Notes under the pieces: generated by a model
Databases searched by the model: none
What the model was told of the DNA's origin: nothing
What the model saw: only the letters and a program-made list of their open reading frames with translations
Shown: piece by piece, positions 1 through 9,150 of the stretch
How positions within the stretch are numbered: the stretch's first letter is position 1
How the letters are laid out: every line of letters starts with the position of its first letter
Source of the DNA: Rhodospirillaceae bacterium
Lineage (GTDB): Bacteria > Pseudomonadota > Alphaproteobacteria > Rhodospirillales > UBA2165
Direction of reading: 5' to 3'
Length of the DNA stretch: 34,326 bases
Assembly: GCA_018649725.1 (NCBI GenBank)
Contig: JABIHH010000051.1
Coordinates: 1 to 34,326, forward strand
Program-made: the position numbers and the translations under genes

Positions 1-120
1 CAATGGAGACCCGGCGCTTGCAATACCGCAAATACGCCGCTTAATATATTGAACCAGATGAGCCAGATCCTCCTTTAGATCAGGCCGTTGATTGTTCCAA
101 TTACTATGACGACGGACAGA
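1..120 (-). pseudogene. Possible C-terminal methyltransferase fragment (runs off window)
   Basis: On the minus strand, one frame offset from the end of the epimerase, an open frame without a start codon runs from about position 120 to the window edge. It encodes a plausible helix (RPDLKEDLAHLVQYIKRR) followed by ICGIASAGSPL. That arrangement resembles the start of the C-terminal domain of sugar C-methyltransferases, where a helix precedes a 'GxRIxGIGAPxRxxTL' segment. Only 40 codons are visible, and a stop codon (TGA) lies just upstream in this frame. There is no room for the methyltransferase N-terminal domains. I infer a remnant joined to the truncated epimerase. The assignment is tentative; an assembly join or a different protein is possible. 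Confidence 0.3.
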
Positions 121-718
121 CGCTCAGCTTTGCGGCATCCCGGCCGTGAACATATTCACGCTCCTCCGAACCATCGCCCTGAAAGCTGATTTTCTTTGCC
201 GTCAATGCCTCACGGATGATCCTATAAATTCGATTGTTAGCATCGGCGCGTTCACCATAGACCGAGCCATAACGCACAATGGTGTAATCGATATCGTATT
301 GCTCACCATATTGCTCAACGATCAATTCGGAAGATTTTTTCGACGCACCATAAAACGCGCCTTTTTGCGAGAACACATAAACCGAGCTCGCATACATATA
401 GCGCTTCACGCCTGCGTGCCGGGCGGCGTCCAGGATATTGAGATTACCAATAACATTGAGGGTCACCGTCTCGACCGGTTTATCGATGGAATCGTTCAGA
501 TCAGCCAGGCCGGCAAAATTATAAACAGCGTCCTGGCCTTGAATAGCCGCCCTAACAGCGTCGGCATCCATAATATCACCGACAATCATGGTGGCTTTTC
601 CATTAACATAGGGCGATGGCTTGATATCGAAAATAGAGACATCATGGCCACGCGTGATCAACTCATCGACAACGTAGGATCCTAGAAACCCTGCCCCACC
701 AAACACCAGAACTTTCAT
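104..718 (-). CDS. NAD-dependent epimerase/dehydratase, C-terminally truncated
   Basis: Extended short-chain dehydrogenase of the nucleotide-sugar epimerase/dehydratase type. The start carries the Rossmann motif GGAGFLGSYV (residues 7-16). Further on are the catalytic serine region ASSVYVF and the Tyr-x-x-x-Lys pair in YGASKKSSE (about 123-131), then REYVHGRDAAK near the end. Family members usually have about 300 residues; this one stops at 204, directly after the REYVH segment, so most of the substrate-binding C-terminal domain is missing. ATG 718 has a strong GGGGG Shine-Dalgarno seven bases upstream. It is the last gene of the minus-strand operon, 15 bases after the hydroxyacid dehydrogenase. 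It may be inactive because of a frameshift or deletion; see the fragment at 1-120. Confidence 0.75.
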   Translation of the reverse strand: MKVLVFGGAGFLGSYVVDELITRGHDVSIFDIKPSPYVNGKATMIVGDIMDADAVRAAIQGQDAVYNFAGLADLNDSIDKPVETVTLNVIGNLNILDAARHAGVKRYMYASSVYVFSQKGAFYGASKKSSELIVEQYGEQYDIDYTIVRYGSVYGERADANNRIYRIIREALTAKKISFQGDGSEEREYVHGRDAAKLSVCPSS

Positions 719-733
719 TGCAATCCCCCTTCT

Positions 734-1669
734 CTACTTACCGAAGTAATCAACCAAATGCCCAATGGCACTACGCCCCATGGCAAGAATCGCCTCATTT
801 GAAGACCCACCGGTATGCGGCGTTGAGATGAGATTGGGCAATTCAATAAATTCTCGATCCTCACTCGGTTCAGACTCAAAGACATCAATCGCCGCGCCCG
901 CTATCACACCCTTGATCAAAGCCTGTTTCAAATCTTCCTGCACCACGAGACCGCCCCGGGCGCAATTAATGAAATAGCTGCTATCTTTCATTTGGCTGAA
1001 AACATCTGCATTGAACAGCCCACGTGTCGTGTCGTCCAACGGCGTATGAACAGTAATGATATCAGCCTCAGCGTATATTTGCTCTTTGCTGCATTCAATC
1101 AAGTCATTGGCCTGATAATAATCGCTCTGATCAATGATATCATTGACTAAAATTTTACAGCCGAAAGGTTTTAGCAGTTGCACCAAATCCTTGCCGATGA
1201 AGCCAACGCCGATGATACCGACAGTTCTGCCGGATAAATCGAAACCACCGTTTTTATTCCAATCATTATGAGCGACAAGATTACGGGCCGAAAATAAAAT
1301 GTGCCGCGAGAAGCCGATCATAAAGAATAGCGCCATCTCAGCAACACAGCGCCGATTTACACCGCCGGTCCAGCCGATTTTAACATTGTGTTTGTCAGCC
1401 GCAGCTGGATCGACATTGTCCAAACCAACGCCATATTTTGCCGCGATTTTAAGATCAGGGCAGTTGGCCAAAACGGGATCACTGATCGGCTCAAGGCCCA
1501 CAACAACACCCTCAGCATTGCCGACGAACTCAGCGAAACTATCTTCGGTAAATTCAAGGCCAGCCTCATTAAATTCAGCATTGGGAAATTCGCTTAACAG
1601 CGCATCACGCAAGATCGAATGCTTGGAGAAACTTTTGGACGAGACTTTGATTTTAGCGTTACTCGGCAT
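734..1669 (-). CDS. D-isomer-specific 2-hydroxyacid dehydrogenase (phosphoglycerate dehydrogenase-like)
   Basis: NAD-dependent dehydrogenase of the D-2-hydroxyacid family, 311 residues, about the usual length for a member without a regulatory ACT domain. The nucleotide-binding motif GVGFIG is at residues 154-159. The catalytic Arg (R238, in CARGG), Glu (E267, in ESEP) and His (H285, in PHTGG) are all present, so the enzyme should be active. Substrate is not readable from sequence: 3-phosphoglycerate is one option, but the neighbouring split transketolase and epimerase make a sugar-acid or sugar-pathway substrate equally possible. The start codon lies four bases after the transketolase C-subunit stop and has a GAAGG ribosome site, so the two are surely cotranscribed. 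Confidence 0.88.
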   Translation of the reverse strand: MPSNAKIKVSSKSFSKHSILRDALLSEFPNAEFNEAGLEFTEDSFAEFVGNAEGVVVGLEPISDPVLANCPDLKIAAKYGVGLDNVDPAAADKHNVKIGWTGGVNRRCVAEMALFFMIGFSRHILFSARNLVAHNDWNKNGGFDLSGRTVGIIGVGFIGKDLVQLLKPFGCKILVNDIIDQSDYYQANDLIECSKEQIYAEADIITVHTPLDDTTRGLFNADVFSQMKDSSYFINCARGGLVVQEDLKQALIKGVIAGAAIDVFESEPSEDREFIELPNLISTPHTGGSSNEAILAMGRSAIGHLVDYFGK

Positions 1670-1672
1670 GGA

Positions 1673-2623
1673 TCACACCTTCCCTGCCAATTTTAGAGCC
1701 GCATTTATGATCTGCGGCGTATCAATGCCATAGAGATCATGCAGCGTGTCCCGATCGCCATTAACCACGGCAAAGCCATCTTGCATACCAAGCCGCTTCA
1801 TCGGCTTTAGAACGCTGTTGTCTACCAGAGCTTCCGCCACCGCGCTGCCCATACCGCCTTCCAATAGCTGCTCCTCAACAGTCAAAACAGCATCATAGCT
1901 TTCGAGCAATTTGGTGAGCCCCGCGCCATTGATCGGCTTGACCCGAAAGAGATCAATTACCCCCGCCTCAACACCTTGCTCGGCCAAAGCATCACGAGCG
2001 GCCATGGCTTTTTGGAGCAACGCGCCACAAGCGACAATCGCCACCTGTTTGCCCTCAGCTATATGGCCGAAACCCTGATCATATACTGCTTTAAAGCTGC
2101 CATTATAAAGTGGTGCCTGACCTTGACGATCCAGTCGGATATAGCGGAAATCGGAATCCGCAATCGCAACATTAGCAATCTCTTCCGCCGCTTCCGCATC
2201 TCCCGGCGTCAGCACTTCGATGCCGTTAAGGGCACGCATACAGGCAATGTCTTCCGGAGTGAAATGAGTAAGTGTCGCATGGTCGTAGCCCAAGCCCACA
2301 CCGACCGCAATTATCGTCACCGGTAAATTCATCGAGGCAATGACGCATTTAACCTGCTCATAGCACCTCGCCGTAATGAACGGCGCCATGGCATAGAGGA
2401 AAACCTTTTTGCCGCTGAGCGCTAGGCCGGAAGCGAGGTCGACCATGTTTTGCTCAGAAATGCCGGCATGAATAAACTGATCAGGCAAATCTTCTCTAAG
2501 GGCATCCAGCGCAGCCGCACCAAGATCGGCGCTGATAAATAAGATATCTTTGTCTTTGCGGGCTGCGGCACAAATCGTGTCGATGACAGCATCACGCATT
2601 AATCTTGGGAGTTGAGCATCCAT
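1673..2623 (-). CDS. Transketolase, C-terminal (pyrimidine-binding) subunit
   Basis: Second half of a split, thiamine-diphosphate-dependent transketolase, 316 residues. The pyrimidine-binding domain carries the conserved Glu that activates the cofactor (E57 in HAGISEQNM), followed by the transketolase C-terminal domain (VGVIDLFRVKPIN, then EEQLLEGGMGSAVAE). The start has a GGAGGG ribosome site that overlaps the end of the N-subunit gene, three bases away, which fits equal expression of the two subunits. Split transketolases occur both in central metabolism and, as extra copies, in sugar or natural-product clusters, where they move a two-carbon ketol unit. The neighbours (epimerase, hydroxyacid dehydrogenase, radical SAM enzyme) favour the second role, but this is inference. 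Confidence 0.88.
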   Translation of the reverse strand: MDAQLPRLMRDAVIDTICAAARKDKDILFISADLGAAALDALREDLPDQFIHAGISEQNMVDLASGLALSGKKVFLYAMAPFITARCYEQVKCVIASMNLPVTIIAVGVGLGYDHATLTHFTPEDIACMRALNGIEVLTPGDAEAAEEIANVAIADSDFRYIRLDRQGQAPLYNGSFKAVYDQGFGHIAEGKQVAIVACGALLQKAMAARDALAEQGVEAGVIDLFRVKPINGAGLTKLLESYDAVLTVEEQLLEGGMGSAVAEALVDNSVLKPMKRLGMQDGFAVVNGDRDTLHDLYGIDTPQIINAALKLAGKV

Positions 2624-2626
2624 GAC

Positions 2627-3445
2627 CTAGCCCTCCATCCCTAATTCCGATCGAGCTTGCGCAATTTGCTCATCGCTCGGCATACGGTTATGCCATTCAG
2701 AGCGCCCTTCCATAAACGAGATCCCTTTGCCCTTCACCGTATTGGCAATGATCGCCAAAGGTTTACCACCGGTCTTACCAATGCGATCAAAGGCTGGCAT
2801 GAGTTCATCAAAAGAATGGCCATCAATAGTGACCGCCTCCCAGCCGAAGCTCCGCCATTTTTCTTCCATGTCGCCGAGTTCAAGTAATTCCTCGGTCTTA
2901 CCTAAAATACAAAGCTGGTTGCGGTCAATGATGGCAATGAGATTGTCGAGTTTGCGGTGCGCCGCGAACATCGCCGATTCCCAAATCGAACCTTCATAGC
3001 ATTCACCATCGCCCAAGATCACAAAGGTGCGGTAGTCCTGCTTATCTTGGCGGGCTGCCATTGCAAAGCCGGCGCCCATACCGACGCCGTGGCCGAGCGA
3101 ACCTGAAATACCTTCGATCCCGGGAATACGGAAATCGGCATACATGCCTAGCAATCCACCTGGTTCTGTAAAGCGTTCGAGCTCTGATTTTGGATAGAAA
3201 TCAAGATCGGCCAGGATCGGATATTGCACCATTGCTGCATGGCCTTTGCTGACAATGATACGGTCTCGCTTAGGATCATCTGGCTGACCCGCGGTGACTT
3301 TTGCGATACCGCCATAATAAAGCGCAATCATAATCTCAGTGCAGGAATAACAAGACGGAATGTGCCCCTTCTTCTGACGCATCACCATTTCAAACAATTC
3401 TTGGCGCAACCAATATGCCTTAGCTTCTAGATCGTTTATGTTCAA
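2627..3445 (-). CDS. Transketolase, N-terminal (TPP-binding) subunit
   Basis: First half of a split transketolase, 272 residues. The thiamine diphosphate and Mg2+ binding motif begins at GDG (residues 145-147) and ends at N176 (IIDRN), the standard spacing. SKGHA (66-70) and GSLGHGVG (115-122) are the usual active-site segments. The reading frame opens with TTG at 3445, preceded by AGGAAA seven bases upstream; the next in-frame ATG would cut off 19 residues of a normal N-terminus, so I prefer the TTG start. Together with the downstream C-terminal subunit it should form a heteromeric enzyme. Confidence 0.88.
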   Translation of the reverse strand: MNINDLEAKAYWLRQELFEMVMRQKKGHIPSCYSCTEIMIALYYGGIAKVTAGQPDDPKRDRIIVSKGHAAMVQYPILADLDFYPKSELERFTEPGGLLGMYADFRIPGIEGISGSLGHGVGMGAGFAMAARQDKQDYRTFVILGDGECYEGSIWESAMFAAHRKLDNLIAIIDRNQLCILGKTEELLELGDMEEKWRSFGWEAVTIDGHSFDELMPAFDRIGKTGGKPLAIIANTVKGKGISFMEGRSEWHNRMPSDEQIAQARSELGMEG

Positions 3446-3474
3446 TTTATTTTCCTGTTCTTAGTCCGCAAAAC

Positions 3475-4968
3475 TTATGCGGCGTCATTATCTTCCAACA
3501 ATTTTCGTTTCAGCGGAATAGCCGCCATTTTTTCAATATGATCGACGACATCCTGACCAAATTTATCTTTTAATAAATCGAGATAAGGCTGATGGGCGAA
3601 ATAGGTGTCGAAGGCATTGTCTCTGAATTGAAGAATCTCGGCAGCCGAGCAATGCTGATTTGCCAAGGGCTTGGTGTTATAGCCATGTTGCGAGAAATCT
3701 TTCCAACTATCTGGCAGCGGCGTCCCGTCACGGATCGCATCGAGATAAAGCGGTGAGCCCGGATAGGCCATGGCTGAATAGAAATTGGCAAATTCACAAT
3801 TGAGCTCCAGCGCCAGATCAAAAGTTTGCTGCATGCGCTCAATGCTATCGTCGGGGAGGCCGAAAATATAATTGCCGATGATGTAAATACCGGCATCTTG
3901 AATACGCCGGACGACATCTTTGATCTCGTCATTGCCATAGATTTTATCGGCACCATCGCGCACGTGATCACTGGCGCTCTCAATGCCCAGGCACAGCCAG
4001 TTCACACCGGCGGCTTTAAGTTTGTCGAGAAATTCATCCTGCACGGAATCGACCCGGGCATAGGCCCAAATATTTACCTCGTAATCGCGCTCGATCAGCA
4101 GGTCACAAATGCCAAGGACGTGGCGCTTATTAAGCACGAACATCTCATCGACAAACTTGATATTTTTGACCCCATAGGTCTCGACCAAATGATCGATTTC
4201 CTGGACAACGACCTCAGGCGACCACATCCGGTAGGACGATTTGCCGAACGGCGAATTAATACAGCAAAAATGGCACTTATAAGGGCAGCCAAGACTGGTG
4301 TGAATGGCAGCGTAAGGCGAGCGGTCATGAATGTGATCAAAGCTATGCCAGTTATGCGCCCGGTATTTTTCCATCGGCAGCAAATCCCAGGCAATGCCGG
4401 GCATCTCATTGTCGAGATCGGTCAGTAAGGGCTCAGCACTTGAAGGTGGCACGATTTGATCAGCATCACGGGTCCATAAGCTTGGAATACCACTAAAATC
4501 ATTCGCCTCAGCATCGATCGCCTGAACCACTTTTAATATGGTTACCGGCCCTTCGAGATCACAGACAAAATCGACGGCTTCCTCACGCATGGTGAGTTCG
4601 GGCAGCGCGGACGGATGCGTGCCGGTCATCATAATTTTAGCATCTGGATTGGCTGCGCGGATCAACCTTGCGATATCACCGGCGGCGGTCATGTTTTGCG
4701 TCGACGCAGAGGGCTGCAATCCGTAACAAACAATCACGATAAGCTTCGGCGCATAATCTTCGGTCGCAACGCGGGCAGCCTCACCAGCACTGGCACCCAA
4801 TGCCGGCGCATCATAGATCGCCGCCGAGCAGCCTTTGCGCCTGACATAGGTCGCAAACAGACCGGCGAAAACCGGCGGTTCAATCGCTGGAAATTCGTCG
4901 CCTAGATCCTGATAGATTTGTTTTCTATCACCAGGATTGATGAATAAGACATCCACACCCTCGGCCAT
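3475..4968 (-). CDS. B12-binding domain radical SAM protein
   Basis: About 497 residues. The N-terminal part has the cobalamin-binding type Rossmann domain common in this class (VDVLFINPGD at the start, then a Cys-Tyr-Gly loop and a TGTHPSALP segment). The radical SAM core follows, with the 4Fe-4S motif CPYKCHFC (Cys 228, 232, 235 from my start). The C-terminal part has the typical 'NYIFGLPDDS' segment. Such enzymes methylate or rearrange unactivated carbons. I chose ATG 4968 rather than ATG 4989 because GGGAGA lies seven bases before it, while the upstream ATG has no ribosome site. It precedes the transketolase pair by 29 bases. The substrate is unknown; a sugar or acid intermediate of this operon is a guess. 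Confidence 0.85.
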   Translation of the reverse strand: MAEGVDVLFINPGDRKQIYQDLGDEFPAIEPPVFAGLFATYVRRKGCSAAIYDAPALGASAGEAARVATEDYAPKLIVIVCYGLQPSASTQNMTAAGDIARLIRAANPDAKIMMTGTHPSALPELTMREEAVDFVCDLEGPVTILKVVQAIDAEANDFSGIPSLWTRDADQIVPPSSAEPLLTDLDNEMPGIAWDLLPMEKYRAHNWHSFDHIHDRSPYAAIHTSLGCPYKCHFCCINSPFGKSSYRMWSPEVVVQEIDHLVETYGVKNIKFVDEMFVLNKRHVLGICDLLIERDYEVNIWAYARVDSVQDEFLDKLKAAGVNWLCLGIESASDHVRDGADKIYGNDEIKDVVRRIQDAGIYIIGNYIFGLPDDSIERMQQTFDLALELNCEFANFYSAMAYPGSPLYLDAIRDGTPLPDSWKDFSQHGYNTKPLANQHCSAAEILQFRDNAFDTYFAHQPYLDLLKDKFGQDVVDHIEKMAAIPLKRKLLEDNDAA

Positions 4969-5059
4969 CAAGGATTCTCCCTTTTTCATTAAACAGCTTA
5001 GCCGAAAGAAGAAGTATAGACGACTGAGTCTTAATCAAAAGTGACTCGGGCAACATTTT

Positions 5060-5743
5060 TTAATGCCCTAACAAAGCCGGCAATTCGTCTAACGCTTTGA
5101 TTTCGTTTACAGGCTCCCCTGGCAGCCTTTCTCTCGCCTGGCCAAAGCGGTTCACCCAATTGACCTGAAAGCCAAAATTAGCAGCCCCGGCAACATCCCA
5201 GGCATTCGATGACATGAAACAGATTTGCTCTGCCGGCAAATTCAACTCATCCACCGCGAGCTGATAGACCGAAGGATGCGGCTTATAGATCTGCAACGAA
5301 TCGACCGAGATCACCGCATCAAACAACTTGCCCAGACTGGCATGTTCGACGGCAGAGCCCAGCATATTCGGGCTACCATTCGACAATATTGCGGTCTTAA
5401 CATTGTTGGCACGTAAGGTTTTCAACATCGCTGGTACTTCCGGATAGGCATCAAGCGTACTGTACAGATTCATGAGTTTGCCGCGGAGCGCATTGTCATT
5501 AATACCCAGCGTATCCATAGCAAAATCCAGGGCATCACCGGTGATTTGCCAGAAATCCCGATACTCCTCCATGAGACTGCGGAGCCAGGTGTAATTAAGC
5601 TGCTTCATGCGCCAAATATCGGAAAGCGCCTCCCAATCATCACCGAGATCGTCTTTGCACTGTGCCGCCGCAGAATTGACGTCAAATAACGTGCCATAGG
5701 CATCGAATACACAGGCCCCGATATTTTCCAGCTTTGTACTCAT
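5060..5743 (-). CDS. Haloacid dehalogenase, type II (L-2-haloacid dehalogenase family)
   Basis: 227 residues, the normal family length. All the residues known to matter in L-2-haloacid dehalogenase are in place: nucleophile D14 and T18 in VFDAYGTLF, R45 in WRMKQLNYTWL, S121-N122 in LSNGS, K154 and Y160 in KPHPSVYQLA, and N180/D183 in SSNAWDVAGA. The enzyme would replace halogen on a 2-haloalkanoic acid with a hydroxyl, forming a D-2-hydroxyacid. The family also contains close relatives with no demonstrated dehalogenase role. The gene starts after GGAGGG and ends 70-90 bases before the radical SAM gene. It is four bases from the upstream dehydrogenase gene, so it belongs to the ilvD end of the operon. 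Confidence 0.85.
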   Translation of the reverse strand: MSTKLENIGACVFDAYGTLFDVNSAAAQCKDDLGDDWEALSDIWRMKQLNYTWLRSLMEEYRDFWQITGDALDFAMDTLGINDNALRGKLMNLYSTLDAYPEVPAMLKTLRANNVKTAILSNGSPNMLGSAVEHASLGKLFDAVISVDSLQIYKPHPSVYQLAVDELNLPAEQICFMSSNAWDVAGAANFGFQVNWVNRFGQARERLPGEPVNEIKALDELPALLGH

Positions 5744-5746
5744 GGG

Positions 5747-6637
5747 TTAGCCCTCCTCATCGCGTGGATCAAACAATGCCATGATCTCACCGATATCTTC
5801 CTCCCCCAACCCCATTGATGATAATTTGCGAAAGGCTTCAGAGGCAAGAGCTGCCATCGGCACCGGCGCACCATTTTCAAGCGCGACGTCGCGGGCCGTA
5901 TCCAGATCTTTCAACATGGTGTTGGCCGCGCCAATCTTAGGCTCGGTGTTCCGGGCAGCAAATCTCGGGGCCATGATCTGGAAAGGCTGCGAATCGGCCC
6001 AGCCACCTTTGAGCGCTTCGGCGAGCTTGGTTGCATCCACCACACCAGATTTTTCAGCAAAGCTGACGGCTTCTGCCATGGTGACGACATTGCTGGCGAC
6101 AATAATTTGATTGCAAAGCTTGGTCACCTGCCCTGCTCCGCTTTCGCCCATCCGGGTGAAACGTTGTGAAAAGGCCTCGACGATGGGCCGCACACGCTCG
6201 ATATCCGCCTCAGCGCCGCCTGCCATGATCGCCAGTGTGCCGGCAACGGCCCCCTTGGCACCGCCTGAGACCGGCGCATCGACCCAGCCCATACCCGTTT
6301 CTGATTTAAGCCGCGCCGCAAGCTCGCGGGTGACATCGGGGCGCATCGAAGAAAAATCGACCAAGAGTTTGTCTTTGCTGCCGACACTCGCCACACCACC
6401 CTCACCAAAGACGACAATTTCGACGGCCTTGGAATCGGTGAGGCACATCAGGACAACATCAACATTGGAGACAAGTTCGGCGACACTGGCGGCTTCTTTG
6501 GCACCCTTGTCCAAAGCCGGTAAGATTTTCTCACGCGACCGGTTCCACACCAAAACATCGTGACCCGCCTCTAGCAGGCGATCCACCATTGGTCCGCCCA
6601 TAATACCGAGCCCGATATAGCCCAATCGAATGCTCAT
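5747..6637 (-). CDS. 3-hydroxyisobutyrate dehydrogenase family NAD(P) oxidoreductase
   Basis: 296 residues. The N-terminal dinucleotide motif GLGIMG (9-14), the substrate segment [11 protein letters not shown] (from about residue 120) and the catalytic lysine in [11 protein letters not shown] (K173) define the 3-hydroxyisobutyrate/tartronate semialdehyde reductase family. Exact substrate cannot be told from sequence. The frame is open further upstream, but ATG 6637 is the likely start because it overlaps the ilvD stop as ATGA, the usual sign of translational coupling, and because the protein then begins right at the Rossmann strand. Confidence 0.87.
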   Translation of the reverse strand: MSIRLGYIGLGIMGGPMVDRLLEAGHDVLVWNRSREKILPALDKGAKEAASVAELVSNVDVVLMCLTDSKAVEIVVFGEGGVASVGSKDKLLVDFSSMRPDVTRELAARLKSETGMGWVDAPVSGGAKGAVAGTLAIMAGGAEADIERVRPIVEAFSQRFTRMGESGAGQVTKLCNQIIVASNVVTMAEAVSFAEKSGVVDATKLAEALKGGWADSQPFQIMAPRFAARNTEPKIGAANTMLKDLDTARDVALENGAPVPMAALASEAFRKLSSMGLGEEDIGEIMALFDPRDEEG

Positions 6638-8367
6638 TTGATATTTCCCGAATCGACCGGCTCTTCGACTTCCCACTGCACATTACCGGCATGGGTGACG
6701 GCCCCTAAATTCGCGGGTCCCACGGTAGCGGCATATTTTTGCTGTGCACCGGCGAGCTTGGAGGCATCTGGCGGCGTCCAGTTTTTCCTGCGCTCAGCCA
6801 TTTCCGCGTCCGAAATTTTAACGTCGATTGTCCGCGCACCGCCATCAATCCGAATGATGTCGCCTGTTTGGATGAGCCCAATCGGCCCGCCAGACGCCGC
6901 TTCGGGCGAGGCGTAGCCAATACACATACCGCGGGTCGCCCCAGAGAAGCGCCCATCGGTGAGCAGTGCCACCTTCTCGCCCATACCCTGGCCGTAGATA
7001 ATCGCCGTCACACCGAGCATTTCCCGCATTCCCGGCCCGCCTTTGGGCCCTTCATTGCGCACCACAATGACAGAGCCCTCTGCATAAGCGCGGTCGCGGA
7101 TTACGGCCATGCAGTCTTCTTCGCTCTCAAACACCAGAGCCGGGCCTTTATGAATTAAAGATTTAAGCCCGGCGACTTTCAGTAGCGCGCCGTCCGGGCA
7201 GAGATTGCCTTTCAGTACGACGACACCGCCGGTCTCAGAAAACGCGTCTTCTTTAGCCAAAAACACCTGACCATCCGGATCCGGCGCAGCGGCCAAAGCT
7301 TCTGACAAAGTCTGGCCGTCTACGGTCAGGCAATCGCCGTGCAGATAGCCACCTTTGAGCATCTCCTTTAAGAGCACCGGTACACCGCCAACGTCATAGA
7401 CATCTTTGGCATGATAAAGCCCACCCGGCTTTAGATTGGCAATGAGCGGCGTGCGGTCAAAGACTTCGGCGACATCATCGAGGGTAAACCTAATACCCGC
7501 CTCATGGGCAATCGCCGGAATGTGGAGCCCGGCATTGGTCGAGCCGCCGGTGGCAGCAACGACAGCGCTGGCATTCTCCAAAGATTTACGGGTGATGAGA
7601 TCTCGCGGCAAAGGCCCGTCGCCCAACACACCTTGCATGACAATATCACCGGCTTTTTTAGCGACCTCAAAGCGCTCCTCATATATCCCGGGGATCATTG
7701 AGGAGCCAAGCGGAGCCATGCCCAAAACTTCCGAGACCATGCCCATCGTATTGGCCGTGAATTGCCCCGCGCAGGCACCGATTGTCGGCAGGCAGACGCG
7801 CTCCAGCTCATCGATTTCTTCCAGGCTCATCTCGCCGGTCATGACGGCACCGACAGCTTCATAAGAATCGAGCACGCTGACGTCTTTGCCTTTCCACGTG
7901 CCGGGCAGCGCTGAGCCACCATAGATAAAGACCGACGGTACATTGCAGCGCACCATGCCCATCATGATGCCGGGCAGATTTTTATCGCAGCCGCCAAACC
8001 CAATAATGCCGTCATAGGCATGACCTCTAACGACCAGCTCAACACTATCGGCAATGACTTCCCGGGAAATCAGCGAGAACTTCATCCCCTGATGGTTCAT
8101 CGACAGACCATCCGAGACCGAAATCGTTGTGAATTCGCGGGGTGTGCCACCTGCTGCCTCAACACCTGCTTTGGCCGCCTTGGCTTGCGGCGCTAAATTC
8201 ATCACACAAGGCGTTGTCTCACCGGCGGTCGTCACAACACCGATAAAGGGTTTCGCGATGGCCTCATCATCCAACCCCATGCCACGTAAAAAAGCCCGGT
8301 GCGGGGTGCGATCCAGCCCGTCAGTAGTAACGCGCGAATGTAATGGTTTTGATTTTTTGCCAGACAT
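6634..8367 (-). CDS. ilvD: Dihydroxy-acid dehydratase
   Basis: IlvD/Edd family dehydratase, 577 residues. It removes water from 2,3-dihydroxyisovalerate or 2,3-dihydroxy-3-methylvalerate in valine/isoleucine synthesis. The three cysteines expected to hold the iron-sulfur cluster are C54 (TTPCVMN), C127 (GGCDKNLPG) and C199 ([14 protein letters not shown]). [11 protein letters not shown] and the C-terminal [15 protein letters not shown] are also typical. A pentonate dehydratase of the same superfamily is less likely but not excluded, since the downstream genes are not valine biosynthesis genes. It is the first gene of the minus-strand operon, starts after AGAGG, and faces the phosphatase gene at 8470 across a divergent promoter region of about 100 bases. 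Confidence 0.9.
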   Translation of the reverse strand: MSGKKSKPLHSRVTTDGLDRTPHRAFLRGMGLDDEAIAKPFIGVVTTAGETTPCVMNLAPQAKAAKAGVEAAGGTPREFTTISVSDGLSMNHQGMKFSLISREVIADSVELVVRGHAYDGIIGFGGCDKNLPGIMMGMVRCNVPSVFIYGGSALPGTWKGKDVSVLDSYEAVGAVMTGEMSLEEIDELERVCLPTIGACAGQFTANTMGMVSEVLGMAPLGSSMIPGIYEERFEVAKKAGDIVMQGVLGDGPLPRDLITRKSLENASAVVAATGGSTNAGLHIPAIAHEAGIRFTLDDVAEVFDRTPLIANLKPGGLYHAKDVYDVGGVPVLLKEMLKGGYLHGDCLTVDGQTLSEALAAAPDPDGQVFLAKEDAFSETGGVVVLKGNLCPDGALLKVAGLKSLIHKGPALVFESEEDCMAVIRDRAYAEGSVIVVRNEGPKGGPGMREMLGVTAIIYGQGMGEKVALLTDGRFSGATRGMCIGYASPEAASGGPIGLIQTGDIIRIDGGARTIDVKISDAEMAERRKNWTPPDASKLAGAQQKYAATVGPANLGAVTHAGNVQWEVEEPVDSGNIK

Positions 8368-8469
8368 TAATTGCCTCTTAAATTATTTGCGTCATATCTC
8401 TAGAGGACATCGGCAAAAGCGCCTATTGTCAAGCAACGGCTATTACGTTTAAGGAAATCTATTTACACC

Positions 8470-9144
8470 ATGTCCCCAGATAATTTTGATTCTTTTGTTA
8501 CCGATGAAAACGTTTGGTCCCAGGTTATCTCGGATGAAGCATCAACGAGCGGTCGTCCGGCACTTTTTCTTGATCGCGACGGGGCGATTGTCGAGGAAGT
8601 GAATTATCTTCATCGGCCGGAAGATGTCGCCTTTATCCCCGGCGCCATCGAGGTTATTCGCCGTGCCAATGATCTAGACATACCGGTCCTTATCGTCACC
8701 AACCAGGCCGGTATTGGACGACAATATTATAATTGGGATCATTTTATCGAGGTACAGAAGACCATTCTCACTCAACTTTTTGACGCAGGTGCCCAGATAG
8801 ATGGCGTATTCGCCTGCCCGCATCATAGTGATGCCAGAGCCCCCTATTTTCACAAAGATCACCCCTGGCGCAAACCTAATCCGGGTATGCTGACGACGGC
8901 TCAAGAATTAATGGCCGTCGATTTGAGCAAATCCTGGATTGCCGGAGACCGCGCTGGTGACGTGCGGGCTGGGCTCAATGCAGGGTGCGCGGGCGGCATC
9001 CATTTGCAGACCGGTCATGGTATTCGGGAGATCGAGCGCGATACCTCACTCGCCTCAGCGACAAAAAGCTTCGAGGTAAAATCCCTCGCCTCTATCGCTG
9101 ATTTGCTCACCGAGCTACCGCTGTTTAAGCAGCAGATGCACTAA
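8470..9144 (+). CDS. HAD phosphatase, D-glycero-D-manno-heptose-1,7-bisphosphate 7-phosphatase (GmhB)-like
   Basis: HAD-IIIA hydrolase of 224 residues. Nucleophile and acid D35/D37 lie in FLDRDG, TNQ (77-79) is motif II, RKPNPGM (134-140) carries the motif III lysine, and AGDRAGDVRAG (about 158-168) is motif IV. GmhB proteins bind structural zinc through Cys-x-His and Cys-x-Cys. Here the first pair is intact (C116, H118 in ACPHH), but the Cys-x-Cys before RKP is HPW (H131, W133), with another His at 128, so zinc binding is either altered or lost. About 30 extra residues precede the core. Function is probably dephosphorylation of a heptose bisphosphate or histidinol-phosphate-like sugar phosphate; specificity is unsure. 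Confidence 0.75.
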   Translation: MSPDNFDSFVTDENVWSQVISDEASTSGRPALFLDRDGAIVEEVNYLHRPEDVAFIPGAIEVIRRANDLDIPVLIVTNQAGIGRQYYNWDHFIEVQKTILTQLFDAGAQIDGVFACPHHSDARAPYFHKDHPWRKPNPGMLTTAQELMAVDLSKSWIAGDRAGDVRAGLNAGCAGGIHLQTGHGIREIERDTSLASATKSFEVKSLASIADLLTELPLFKQQMH

Positions 9145-9150
9145 GCTGCC

